From Allodiplogaster sudhausi (Eukaryota > Nematoda > Chromadorea > Rhabditida > Diplogasteridae): a stretch of DNA of 64,000 nt. How positions within the stretch are numbered: position 1 is the stretch's first letter; each line of letters starts with the position of its first letter. A program made the position numbers and the translations under genes. Under the pieces are notes generated by a model. It saw nothing but the letters and a program-made list of their open reading frames with translations, did not search any database and had not been told where the DNA came from. This document shows, piece after piece, positions 49,401-61,400 of the stretch. The DNA lies in contig CALZFC010000058.1 in assembly GCA_945643635.1 (NCBI GenBank), positions 2,107,001 to 2,171,000 on the forward strand, written 5' to 3'.

Positions 49401-52400
49401 GCGGCGGACTTGGCCTCCTCGTTCTTTTTCTTCTCCGCATCGGCGGCAGCTTTCTTTGCCTCCTCGGCCTTCTTCTTCTCTGCCTCAGCGGAAGACTTGG
49501 CCTCCTCCGCCTTCTTCTTCTCTGCCTCAGCGGCGGACTTGGCCTCCTCGGTCTTTTTCTTGTCCACATCGGCGGCAGCTTTCTTTGCCTCCTCGGCCTT
49601 CTTCTTCTCTGCCTCAGCGGAAGACTTGGCCTCCTCCGCCTTCTTCTTCTCTGCCTCAGCGGCGGACTTGGCCTCCTCGGTCTTTTTCTTCTCCACATCG
49701 GCGGCAGCTTTCTTTGCCTCCTCGGCCTTCTTCTTCTCTGCCTCAGCGGCGGACTTGGCCTCCTCGGTCTTCTTCTTCTCTGCCTCAACGGCGGACTTGG
49801 CCTCCTCGGCCTTCTTCTTGTCTGCCTCAGCGGCGGACTTGGCCTCCTCGGTCTTTTTCTTCTCCGCATCGGCGGCAGCTTTCTTTCCCTCCTCGGCCTT
49901 CTTCTTCTCTGCCTCAGCGGCGGACTTGGCCTCGTCGGTCTTTTTCTTCTCCGCATCGGCGGCAGCTTTATTTGCCTCCTCGGCCTTCTTCTTCTCTGCC
50001 TCAGCGGAAGACTTGGCCTCCTCGGCCTTCTTCTTCTTCTCTGCCTCAGCGGAAGACTTGGCCTCCTCCGCCTTCTTCTTCTCTGCCTCAGCGGCGGACT
50101 TGGCCTCCTCGGTCTTTTTCTTCTCCGCATCGGCGGCAGCTTTCTTTGCCTCTTCGGCCTTCTTCTTCTCTGCCTCAGCGGCGGACTTGGCCTCCTCGGT
50201 CTTTTTCTTCTCCGCATCGGCGGCAGCTTTCTTTGCCTCCTCGGCCTTCTTCTTCTCTGCCTCAGCGGCGGACTTGGCCTCCTCGGCCTTCTTCTTCTCT
50301 GCCTCAACGGCGGACTTGGCCTCCTCGGCCTTCTTCTTGTCTGCCTCAGCGGCGGACTTGGCCTCCTCGGTCTTTTTCTTCTCCGCATCGGCGGCAGCTT
50401 TCTTTCCCTCCTCGGCCTTCTTCTTCTCTGCCTCAGCGGCGGACTTGGCCTCGTCGGTCTTTTTCTTCTCCGCATCGGCGGCAGCTTTCTTTGCCTCCTC
50501 GGCGTTCTTCTTCTCTGCCTCAGCGGCGGACTTGGCCTCCTCGGTCTTTTTCTTCTCCGCATCGGCGGCAGCTTTCTTTGCCTCCTCGGCCTTCTTCCTC
50601 TCTGCCTCAGCGGCGGACTTGGCCTCCTCGGTCTTTTTATTCTCCGCATCGGCGGCAGCTTTCTTTGCCTCCTCGGCCTTCTTCTTGTCTGCCTCAGCGG
50701 CGGACTTGGCCTCCTCGGTCTTTTTCTTCTCCGCATCTACGGCAGCTTTCTTTGCCTCCTCGGCCTTCTTCTTCTCTGCCTCAGCGGAAGACTTGGCCTC
50801 CTCCGCTTTCTTCTTCTCTGCCTCAGCGGCGGACTTGGCCTCCTCGGCCTTCTTCTTCTCTGCCTCAACGGCGGACTTGGCCTCCTCGGCCTTCTTCTTG
50901 TCTGCCTCAGCGGCGGACTTGGCCTCCTCGGTCTTTTTCTTCTCCGCATCGGCGGCAGCTTTCTTTCCCTCCTCGGCCTTCTTCTTCTCTGCCTCAGCGG
51001 CGGACTTGGCCTCCTCGTTCTTTTTCTTCTCCGCATCGGCGGCAGCTTTCTTTGCCTCCTCGGCCTTCTTCTTCTCTGCCTCAGCGGAAGACTTGGCCTC
51101 CTCCGCCTTCTTCTTCTCTGCCTCAGCGGCGGACTTGGCCTCCTCGGTCTTTTTCTTGTCCACATCGGCGGCAGCTTTCTTTGCCTCCTCGGCCTTCTTC
51201 TTCTCTGCCTCAGCGGAAGACTTGGCCTCCTCCGCCTTCTTCTTCTCTGCCTCAGCGGCGGACTTGGCCTCCTCGGTCTTTTTCTTCTCCACATCGGCGG
51301 CAGCTTTCTTTGCCTCCTCGGCCTTCTTCTTCTCTGCCTCAGCGGCGGACTTGGCCTCCTCGGTCTTCTTCTTCTCTGCCTCAACGGCGGACTTGGCCTC
51401 CTCGGCCTTCTTCTTGTCTGCCTCAGCGGCGGACTTGGCCTCCTCGGTCTTTTTCTTCTCCGCATCGGCGGCAGCTTTCTTTCCCTCCTCGGCCTTCTTC
51501 TTCTCTGCCTCAGCGGCGGACTTGGCCTCGTCGGTCTTTTTCTTCTCCGCATCGGCGGCAGCTTTATTTGCCTCCTCGGCCTTCTTCTTCTCTGCCTCAG
51601 CGGAAGACTTGGCCTCCTCGGCCTTCTTCTTCTTCTCTGCCTCAGCGGAAGACTTGGCCTCCTCCGCCTTCTTCTTCTCTGCCTCAGCGGCGGACTTGGC
51701 CTCCTCGGTCTTTTTCTTCTCCGCATCGGCGGCAGCTTTCTTTGCCTCTTCGGCCTTCTTCTTCTCTGCCTCAGCGGCGGACTTGGCCTCCTCGGTCTTT
51801 TTCTTCTCCGCATCGGCGGCAGCTTTCTTTGCCTCCTCGGCCTTCTTCTTCTCTGCCTCAGCGGCGGACTTGGCCTCCTCGGCCTTCTTCTTCTCTGCCT
51901 CAACGGCGGACTTGGCCTCCTCGGCCTTCTTCTTGTCTGCCTCAGCGGCGGACTTGGCCTCCTCGGTCTTTTTCTTCTCCGCATCGGCGGCAGCTTTCTT
52001 TCCCTCCTCGGCCTTCTTCTTCTCTGCCTCAGCGGCGGACTTGGCCTCGTCGGTCTTTTTCTTCTCCGCATCGGCGGCAGCTTTCTTTGCCTCCTCGGCG
52101 TTCTTCTTCTCTGCCTCAGCGGCGGACTTGGCCTCCTCGGTCTTTTTCTTCTCCGCATCGGCGGCAGCTTTCTTTGCCTCCTCGGCCTTCTTCCTCTCTG
52201 CCTCAGCGGCGGACTTGGCCTCCTCGGTCTTTTTATTCTCCGCATCGGCGGCAGCTTTCTTTGCCTCCTCGGCCTTCTTCTTGTCTGCCTCAGCGGCGGA
52301 CTTGGCCTCCTCGGTCTTTTTCTTCTCCGCATCTACGGCAGCTTTCTTTGCCTCCTCGGCCTTCTTCTTCTCTGCCTCAGCGGAAGACTTGGCCTCCTCC

Positions 52401-55400
52401 GCTTTCTTCTTCTCTGCCTCAGCGGCGGACTTGGCCTCCTCGGCCTTCTTCTTCTCTGCCTCAACGGCGGACTTGGCCTCCTCGGCCTTCTTCTTGTCTG
52501 CCTCAGCGGCGGACTTGGCCTCCTCGGTCTTTTTCTTCTCCGCATCGGCGGCAGCTTTCTTTCCCTCCTCGGCCTTCTTCTTCTCTGCCTCAGCGGCGGA
52601 CTTGGCCTCCTCGTTCTTTTTCTTCTCCGCATCGGCGGCAGCTTTCTTTGCCTCCTCGGCCTTCTTCTTCTCTGCCTCAGCGGAAGACTTGGCCTCCTCC
52701 GCCTTCTTCTTCTCTGCCTCAGCGGCGGACTTGGCCTCCTCGGTCTTTTTCTTGTCCACATCGGCGGCAGCTTTCTTTGCCTCCTCGGCCTTCTTCTTCT
52801 CTGCCTCAGCGGAAGACTTGGCCTCCTCCGCCTTCTTCTTCTCTGCCTCAGCGGCGGACTTGGTTTCCTCGGTCTTTTTCTTCTCCACATCGGCGGCAGC
52901 TTTCTTTGCCTCCTCGGCCTTCTTCTTCTCTGCCTCAGCGGCGGACTTGGCCTCCTCGGCCTTCTTCTTCTCTGCCTCAACGGCGGACTTGGCCTCCTCG
53001 GCCTTCTTCTTGTCTGCCTCAGCGGCGGACTTGGCCTCCTCGGTCTTTTTCTTCTCCGCATCGGCGGCAGCTTTCTTTCCCTCCTCGGCCTTCTTCTTCT
53101 CTGCCTCAGCGGCGGACTTGGCCTCGTCGGTCTTTTTCTTCTCCGCATCGGCGGCAGCTTTCTTTGCCTCCTCGGCCTTCTTCTTCTCTGCCTCAGCGGA
53201 AGACTTGGCCTCCTCCGCCTTCTTCTTCTCTGCCTCAGCGGCGGACTTGGCCTCCTCGGTATTTTTCTTCTCCACATCGGCGGCAGCTTTCTTTGCCTTC
53301 TCGGCCTTCTTCTTCTCTGCCTCAGCGGCGGACTTGGCCTCCTCGGTCTTTTTCTTCTCCGCATCGGCGGCAGCTTTCTTTGCCTCCTCGGCCTTCTTCC
53401 TCTCTGCCTCAGCGGCGGACTTGGCCTCCTCGGTCTTTTTCTTCTCCGCATCGGCGGCAGCTTTCTTTGCCTCCTCGGCCTTCTTCTTCTCTGCCTCAGC
53501 GGCGGACTTGGCCTCCTCGGTCTTTTTCTTCTCCGCATCGGCGGCAGCTTTCTTTGCCTCCTCGGCCTTCTTCTTCTCTGCCTCAGCGGCGGACTTGGCC
53601 TCCTCGGTCTTTTTCTTCTCCGCATCGGCGGCAGCTTTCTTTGCCTCCTCGGCCTTCTTCTTCTCTGCCTCAGCGGAAGACTTGGCCTCCTCCGCCTTCT
53701 TCTTCTCTGCCTCAGCGGCGGACTTGGCCTCCTCGGCCTTCTTCTTCTCTGCCTCAACGGCGGACTTGGCCTCCTCCGCCTTCTTCTTCTCTGCCTCAGC
53801 GGCGGACTTGGCCTCCTCGGTCTTTTTCTTCTCCGCATCAGCGGCAGCTTTCTTTGCCTCCTCGGCCTTCTTCTTCTCTGCCTCAGCGGAAGACTTGGCC
53901 TCCTCCGCCTTCTTCTTCTCTGCCTCAGCGGCGGACTTGGCCTCCTCGGTATTTTTCTTCTCCACATCGGCGGCAGCTTTCTTTGCCTCCTCGGCCTTCT
54001 TCTTCTCTGCCTCAGCGGCGGACTTGGCCTCCTCGGTCTTTTTCTTCTCCGCATCGGCGGCAGCTTTCTTTGCCTCCTCGGCCTTCTTCTTCTCTGCCTC
54101 AGCGGCGGACTTGGCCTCCTCGGTCTTTTTCTTCTCCGCATCGGCGGCAGCTTTCTTTGCCTCCTCGGCCTTCTTCTTCTCTGCCTCAGCGGCGGACTTG
54201 GCCTCCTCGGTCTTTTTCTTCTCCGCATCGGCGGCAGCTTTCTTTGCCTCCTCGGCCTTCTTCTTCTCTGCCTCAGCGGCGGACTTGGCCTCCTCGGTCT
54301 TTTTCTTCTCCGCATCTACGGCAGCTTTCTTTGCCTCCTCGGCCTTCTTCTTCTCTGCCTCAGCGGAAGACTTGGCCTCCTCCGCCTTCTTCTTCTCTGC
54401 CTCAGCGGCGGACTTGGCCTCCTCGGCCTTCTTCTTCTCTGCCTCAACGGCGGACTTGGCCTCCTCCGCCTTCTTCTTCTCTGCCTCAGCGGCGGACTTG
54501 GCCTCCTCGGTCTTTTTCTTCTCCGCATCAGCGGCAGCTTTCTTTGCCTCCTCGGCCTTCTTCTTCTCTGCCTCAGCGGAAGACTTGGCCTCCTCCGCCT
54601 TCTTCTTCTCTGCCTCAGCGGCGGACTTGGCCTCCTCGGTCTTTTTCTTCTCCGCATCGGCGGCAGCTTTCTTTGCCTTCTCGGCCTTCTTCTTCTCTGC
54701 CTCAGCGGCGGACTTGGCCTCCTCGGTCTTTTTCTTCTCCGCATCGGCGGCAGCTTTCTTTGCCTCCTCGGCCTTCTTCTTCTCTGCCTCAGCGGCGGAC
54801 TTGGCCTCCTCGGTCTTTTTCTTCTCCGCATCGGCGGCAGCTTTCTTTGCCTCCTCGGCCTTCTTCTTCTCTGCCTCAGCGGCGGACTTGGCCTCCTCGG
54901 TCTTTTTCTTCTCAGCATCGGCGGCAGCTTTCTTTGCCTCCTCGGCCTTCTTCTTCTCTGCCTCAGCGGCGGACTTGGCCTCCTCGGTCTTTTTCTTCTC
55001 CGCATCTACGGCAGCTTTCTTTGCCTCCTCGGCCTTCTTCTTCTCTGCCTCAGCGGAAGACTTGGCCTCCTCCGCCTTCTTCTTCTCTGCCTCAGCGGCG
55101 GACTTGGCCTCCTCGGCCTTCTTCTTCTCTGCCTCAACGGCGGACTTGGCCTCCTCGGCCTTCTTCTTGTCTGCCTCAGCGGCGGACTTGGCCTCCTCGG
55201 TCTTTTTCTTCTCCGCATCGGCGGCAGCTTTCTTTCCCTCCTCGGCCTTCTTCTTCTCTGCCTCAGCGGCGGACTTGGCCTCGTCGGTCTTTTTCTTCTC
55301 CGCATCGGCGGCAGCTTTCTTTGCCTCCTCGGCCTTCTTCTTCTCTGCCTCAGCGGAAGACTTGGCCTCCTCCGCCTTCTTCTTCTCTGCCTCAGCGGCG

Positions 55401-58400
55401 GACTTGGCCTCCTCGGTCTTTTTCTTCTCCACATCGGCGGCAGCTTTCTTTGCCTCCTCGGCCTTCTTCTTCTCTGCCTCAGCGGCGGACTTGGCCTCCT
55501 CGGTCTTTTTCTTCTCCGCATCGGCGGCAGCTTTCTTTGCCTCCTCGGCCTTCTTCTCTCTGCCTCAGCGGCGGACTTGGCCTCCTCGGTCTTTTTCTTC
55601 TCCGCATCGGCGGCAGCTTTCTTTGCCTCCTCGGCCTTCTTCTTCTCTGCCTCAGCGGCGGACTTGGCCTCCTCGTTCTTTTTCTTCTCCGCATCGGCGG
55701 CAGCTTTCTTTGCCTCCTCGGCCTTCTTCTTCTCTGCCTCAGCGGAAGACTTGGCCTCCTCCGCCTTCTTCTTCTCTGCCTCAGCGGCGGACTTGGCCTC
55801 CTCGGTCTTTTTCTTCTCCACATCGGCGGCAGCTTTCTTTGCCTCCTCCTCCTTCTTCTTCTCTGCCTCAGCGGCGGACTTGGCTTCCTCGGCCTTCTTC
55901 TTCTCTGCCTCAACGGCGGACTTGGCCTCCTCGGCCTTCTTCTTGTCTGCCTCAGCGGCGGACTTGGCCTCCTCGGTCTTTTTCTTCTCCGCATCGGCGG
56001 CAGCTTTCTTTCCCTCCTCGGCCTTCTTCTTCTCTGCCTCAGCGGCGGACTTGGCCTCGTCGGTCTTTTTCTTCTCCGCATCGGCGGCAGCTTTCTTTGC
56101 CTCCTCGGCCTTCTTCTTCTCTGCCTCAGCGGCGGACTTGGCCTCCTCGGTCTTTTTCTTCTCCGCATCGGCGGCAGCTTTCGTTGCCTCCTCGGCCTTC
56201 TTCTTCTCTGCCTCAGCGGCGGACTTGGCCTCCTCGGTCTTTTTCTTCTCCGCATCGGCGGCAGCTTTCTTTGCCTCCTCGGCCTTCTTCTTCTCTGCCT
56301 CAGCGGCGGACTTGGCCTCCTCGGTCTTTTTCTTCTCCGCATCGGCGGCAGCTTTCTTTGCCTCCTCGGCCTTCTTCTTCTCTGCCTCAGCGGCAGACTT
56401 GGCCTCCTCCGCCTTCTTCTTCTCTGCCTCAGCGGCGGACTTGGCCTCCTCGGTCTTTTTCTTCTCCACATCGGCGGCAGCTTTCTTTGCCTCCTCGGCC
56501 TTCTTCTTCTCTGCCTCAGCGGCGGACTTGGCCTCCTCGGTCTTTTTCTTCTCCGCATCGGCGGCAGCTTTCTTTGCCTCCTCGGCCTTCTTCCTCTCTG
56601 CCTCAGCGGCGGACTTGGCCTCCTCGGTCTTTTTCTTCTCCGCATCGGCGGCAGCTTTCTTTGCCTCCTCGGCCTTCTTCTTCTCTGCCTCAGCGGCGGA
56701 CTTGGCCTCCTCGGTCTTTTTCTTCTCCGCATCGGCGGCAGCTTTCTTTGCCTCCTCGGCCTTCTTCTTCTCTGCCTCAGCGGCGGACTTGGCCTCCTCG
56801 GTCTTTTTCTTCTCCGCATCGGCGGCAGCTTTCTTTGCCTCCTCGGCCTTCTTCTTCTCTGCCTCAGCGGCGGACTTGGCCTCCTCGGTCTTTTTCTTCT
56901 CCGCATCGGCGGCAGCTTTCTTTGCCTCCTCGGCCTTCTTCTTCTCTGCCTCAGCGGAAGACTTGGCCTTCTCCGCCTTCTTCTTCTCTGCCTCAGCGGC
57001 GGACTTGGCCTCCTCGGTCTTTTTCTTCTCCGCATCGGCGGCAGCTTTCTTTGCCTCCTCGGCCTTCTTCTTCTCTGCCTCAGCGGCGGACTTGGCCTCC
57101 TCGGTCTTTTTCTTCTCCGCATCGGCGGCAGCTTTCTTTGCCTCCTCGGCCTTCTTCTTCTCTGCCTCAGCGGCGGACTTGGCCTCCTCGGTTTTTTTCT
57201 TCTCCGCATCGGCGGCAGCTTTCTTTGCCTCCTCGGCCTTCTTCTTCTCTGCCTCAGCGACGGACTTGGCCTCCTCGGTCTTTTTCTTCTCCGCATCGGC
57301 GGCAGCTTTCTTTGCCTCCTCGGCCTTCTTCTTCTCTGCCTCAGCGGCGGACTTGTCCTCCACGGCCTTTTTCTTCTCCGCATCGGCGACAGCTTTCTTT
57401 GCCTCCTCGGCCTTCTTCTTCTCTGCCTCAGCGGCGGACTTGGCCTCCTCGGCCTTCTTCTTCTCTGCCTCAGCGGAAGACTTGGCCTCCTCCGCCTTCT
57501 TCTTCTCTGCCTCTGCGGCGGACTTGGCCTCCTCGGTCTTTTTCTTCTCCACATCGGCGGCAGTTTTCTTTGCCTCCTCGGCCTTCTTCTTCTCTGCCTC
57601 AGCGGCGGACTTGGCCTCCTCGGTCTTTTTCTTCTCCGCATCGGCGGCAGCTTTCTTTGCCTCCTCCGCCTTCTTCTTCTCTGCCTCAGCGGCGGACTTG
57701 GCCTCCTCGGTCTTTTTCTTCTCCGCATCGGCGGCAGCTTTCTTGGCCTCCTCGGCCTTCTTCTTCTCTGCCTCAGCGGAAGACTTGGCCTCCTCCGCCT
57801 TCTTCTTCTCTGCCTCTGCGGTGGACTTGGCCTCCTCGGTCTTTTTCTTCTCCGCATCTGCGGCAGCTTTCTTTGCCTCCTCGGCCTTCTTCTTCTCTGC
57901 CTCAGCGGAAGACTTGGCCTCCTCCGCCTTCTTCTTCTCTGCCTCTGCGGCGGACTTGGCCTCCTCGGTCTTTTTCTTCTCCACATCGACGGCAGCTTTC
58001 TTTGCCTCCTCGGCCTTCTTCTTCTCTACCTCAGCGGCGGACTTGGCCTCCTCGGTCTTTTTCTTCTCCGCATCGGCGGCAGCTTTCTTTGCCTCCTCGG
58101 CCTTCTTCTTTTCTGCCTCAGCGGCGGACTTGGCCTCCTCGGTCTTTTTCTTCTCCGCATCGGCGGCAGCTTTCTTTGCCTCCTCGGCCTTCTTCTTTTC
58201 TGCCTCAGCGGCGGACTTGGCCTCCTCGGTCTTTTTCTTCTCCGCATCGGCGGCAGCTTTCTTTGCCTCCTCGGCCTTCTTCTTCTCTGCCTCAGCGGCG
58301 GACTTGGCCTCCTCGGTCTTTTTCTTCTCCGCATCGGCGGCAGCTTTCTTTGCCTCCTCGGCCTTCTTCTTCTCTGCCTCAGCGGCGGACTTGGCCTCCT

Positions 58401-61400
58401 CGGTCTTTTTCTTCTCCGCATCGGCGGCAGCTTTCTTTGCCTCCTCGGCCTTCTTATTCTCTGCCTCAGCGGCGGACTTGGCCTCCTCGGTCTTTTTCTT
58501 CTCCGCATCGGCGGCAGCTTTCTTTGCCTCCTCGGCCTTCTTCTTCTCTGCCTCAGCGGAAGACTTGGCCTTCTCCGCCTTCTTCTTCTCTGCCTCAGCG
58601 GCGGACTTGGCCTCCTCGGTCTTTTTCTTCTCCGCATCGGCGGCAGCTTTCTTTGCCTCCTCGGCCTTCTTCTTCTCTGCCTCAGCGGCGGACTTGGCCT
58701 CCTCGGTCTTTTTCTTCTCCGCATCGGCGGCAGCTTTCTTTGCCTCCTCGGCCTTCTTCTTCTCTGCCTCAGCGGCGGACTTGGCCTCCTCGGTTTTTTC
58801 TTCTCCGCATCGGCGGCAGCTTTCTTTGCCTCCTCGGCCTTCTTCTTCTCTGCCTCAGCGACGGACTTGGCCTCCTCGGTCTTTTTCTTCTCCGCATCGG
58901 CAGCAGCTTTCTTTGCCTCCTCGGCCTTCTTCTTCTCTGCCTCAGCGGCGGACTTGTCCTCCACGGCCTTTTTCTTCTCCGCATCGGCGACAGCTTTCTT
59001 TGCCTCCTCGGCCTTCTTCTTCTCTGCCTCAGCGGCGGACTTGGCCTCCTCGGCCTTCTTCTTCTCTGCCTCAGCGGAAGACTTGGCCTCCTCCGCCTTC
59101 TTCTTCTCTGCCTCTGCGGCGGACTTGGCCTCCTCGGTCTTTTTCTTCTCCACATCGGCGGCAGTTTTCTTTGCCTCCTCGGCCTTCTTCTTCTCTGCCT
59201 CAGCGGCGGACTTGGCCTCCTCGGTCTTTTTCTTCTCCGCATCGGCGGCAGCTTTCTTTGCCTCCTCCGCCTTCTTCTTCTCTGCCTCAGCGGCGGACTT
59301 GGCCTCCTCGGTCTTTTTCTTCTCCGCATCGGCGGCAGCTTTCTTGGCCTCCTCGGCCTTCTTCTTCTCTGCCTCAGCGGAAGACTTGGCCTCCTCCGCC
59401 TTCTTCTTCTCTGCCTCTGCGGTGGACTTGGCCTCCTCGGTCTTTTTCTTCTCCGCATCTGCGGCAGCTTTCTTTGCCTCCTCGGCCTTCTTCTTCTCTG
59501 CCTCAGCGGAAGACTTGGCCTCCTCCGCCTTCTTCTTCTCTGCCTCTGCGGCGGACTTGGCCTCCTCGGTCTTTTTCTTCTCCACATCGACGGCAGCTTT
59601 CTTTGCCTCCTCGGCCTTCTTCTTCTCTACCTCAGCGGCGGACTTGTCCTCCTCGGTCTTTTTCTTCTCCGCATCGGCGGCAGCTTTCTTTGCCTCCTCG
59701 GCATTCTTCTTCTCTGCCTCAGCGGCGGACTTGGCCTCCTCGGTCTTTTTCTTCTCCGCATCGGCGGCAGCTTTCTTTGCCTCCTCGGCCTTCTTCTTCT
59801 CTGCCTCAGCGGCGGACTTGGCCTCTTCGGTCTTTTTCTTCTCCGCATCGGCGGCAGCTTTCTTTGCCTCCTCGGCCTTCTTCTTCTCTGCCTCAGCGGC
59901 GGACTTGGCCTCCTCGGTCTTTTTCTTCTCCGCATCGGCGGCAGCTTTCTTTGCCTCCTCGGCCTTCTTCTTCTCTGCCTCAGCGACGGACTTGGCCTCC
60001 TCGGTCTTTTTCTTCTCCGCATCGGCGGCAGCTTTCTTTGCCTCCTCGGCCTTCTTCTTCTCTGCCTCAGCGGCGGACTTGGCCTCCTCGGTCTTTTTCT
60101 TCTTCGCATCGGCGGCAGCTTTCTTTGCCTCCTCGGCCTTCTTCTTCTCTGCCTCAGCGGAAGACTTGGCCTCCTCCGCCTTCTTCTTCTCTGCCTCAGC
60201 GGCGGACTTGGCCTCCTCGGTCTTTTTCTTCTCCGCATCGGCGGCAGCTTTCTTTGCCTCCTCGGCCTTCTTCTTCTCTGCCTCAGCGGCGGACTTGGCC
60301 TCCTCGGTCTTTTTCTTCTCCGCATCGGCGGCAGCTTTCTTTGCCTCCTCGGCCTTCTTCTTCTCTGCCTCAGCGGCGGACTTGGCCTCCTCGGTCTTTT
60401 TCTTCTCCGCATCGGCGGCAGCTTTCTTTGCCTCCTCGGCCTTCTTCTTCTCTCCCTCAGCGGCGGACTTGGCCTCCTCGGTCTTTTTCTTCTCCGCATC
60501 GGCGGCAGCTTTCTTTGCCTCCTCGGCCTTCTTCTTCTCTGCCTCAGCGGCGGACTTGGCCTCCTCGGTCTTTTTCTTCTCCGCATCGGCGGCAGCTTTC
60601 TTTGCCTCCTCGGCCTTCTTCTTCTCTCCCTCAGCGGCGGACTTGGCCTCCTCGGTCTTTTTCTTCTCCGCATCGGCGGCAGCTTTCTTTGCCTCCTCGG
60701 CCTTCTTCTTCTCTGCCTCAGCGGCGGACTTGGCCTCCTCGGTCTTTTTCTTCTCCGCATCGGCGGCAGCTTTCTTTGCCTCCTCGGCCTTCTTCTTCTC
60801 TGCCTCAGCGGCGGACTTGGCCTCCTCGGTCTTTTTCTTCTCCGCATCGGCGGCAGCTTTCTTTGCCTCCTCGGCCTTCTTCTTCTCTGCCTCAGCGGAA
60901 GACTTGGCCTCCTCCGCCTTCTTCTTCTCTGCCTCAGCGGCGGACTTGGCCTCCTCGGTCTTTTTCTTCTCCGCATCGGCGGCAGCTTTCTTTGCCTCCT
61001 CGGCCTTCTTCTTCTCTGCCTCAGCGGCGGACTTGGCCTCCTCGGTCTTTTTCTTCTCCGCATCGGCGGCAGCTTTCTTTGCCTCCTCGGCCTTCTTCTT
61101 CTCTGCCTCAGCGGCGGACTTGGCCTCCTCGGTCTTTTTCTTCTCCGCATCGGCGGCAGCTTTCTTTGCCTCCTCTACCTTCTTCTTCTCTCCCTCAGCG
61201 GCGGACTTGGCCTCCTCGGTCTTTTCTTCTCTCCCTCAGCGGCGGACTTGGCCTCCTCGGTCTTTTTCTTCTCCGCATCGGCGGCAGCTTTCTTTGCCTC
61301 CTCGGCCTTCTTCTTCTCTCCCTCAGCGGCGGACTTGGCCTCCTCGGTCTTTTTCTTCTCCGCATCGGCGGCAGCTTTCTTTGCCTCCTCGGCCTTCTTC

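Noticed and set aside
30130..59600. Plus- and minus-strand Arg/Pro/Ser-rich open frames over array 1
   Set aside because: These are shadows of a repeat unit poor in stop codons. No domain, no splice support, and they start and end at unit variants.
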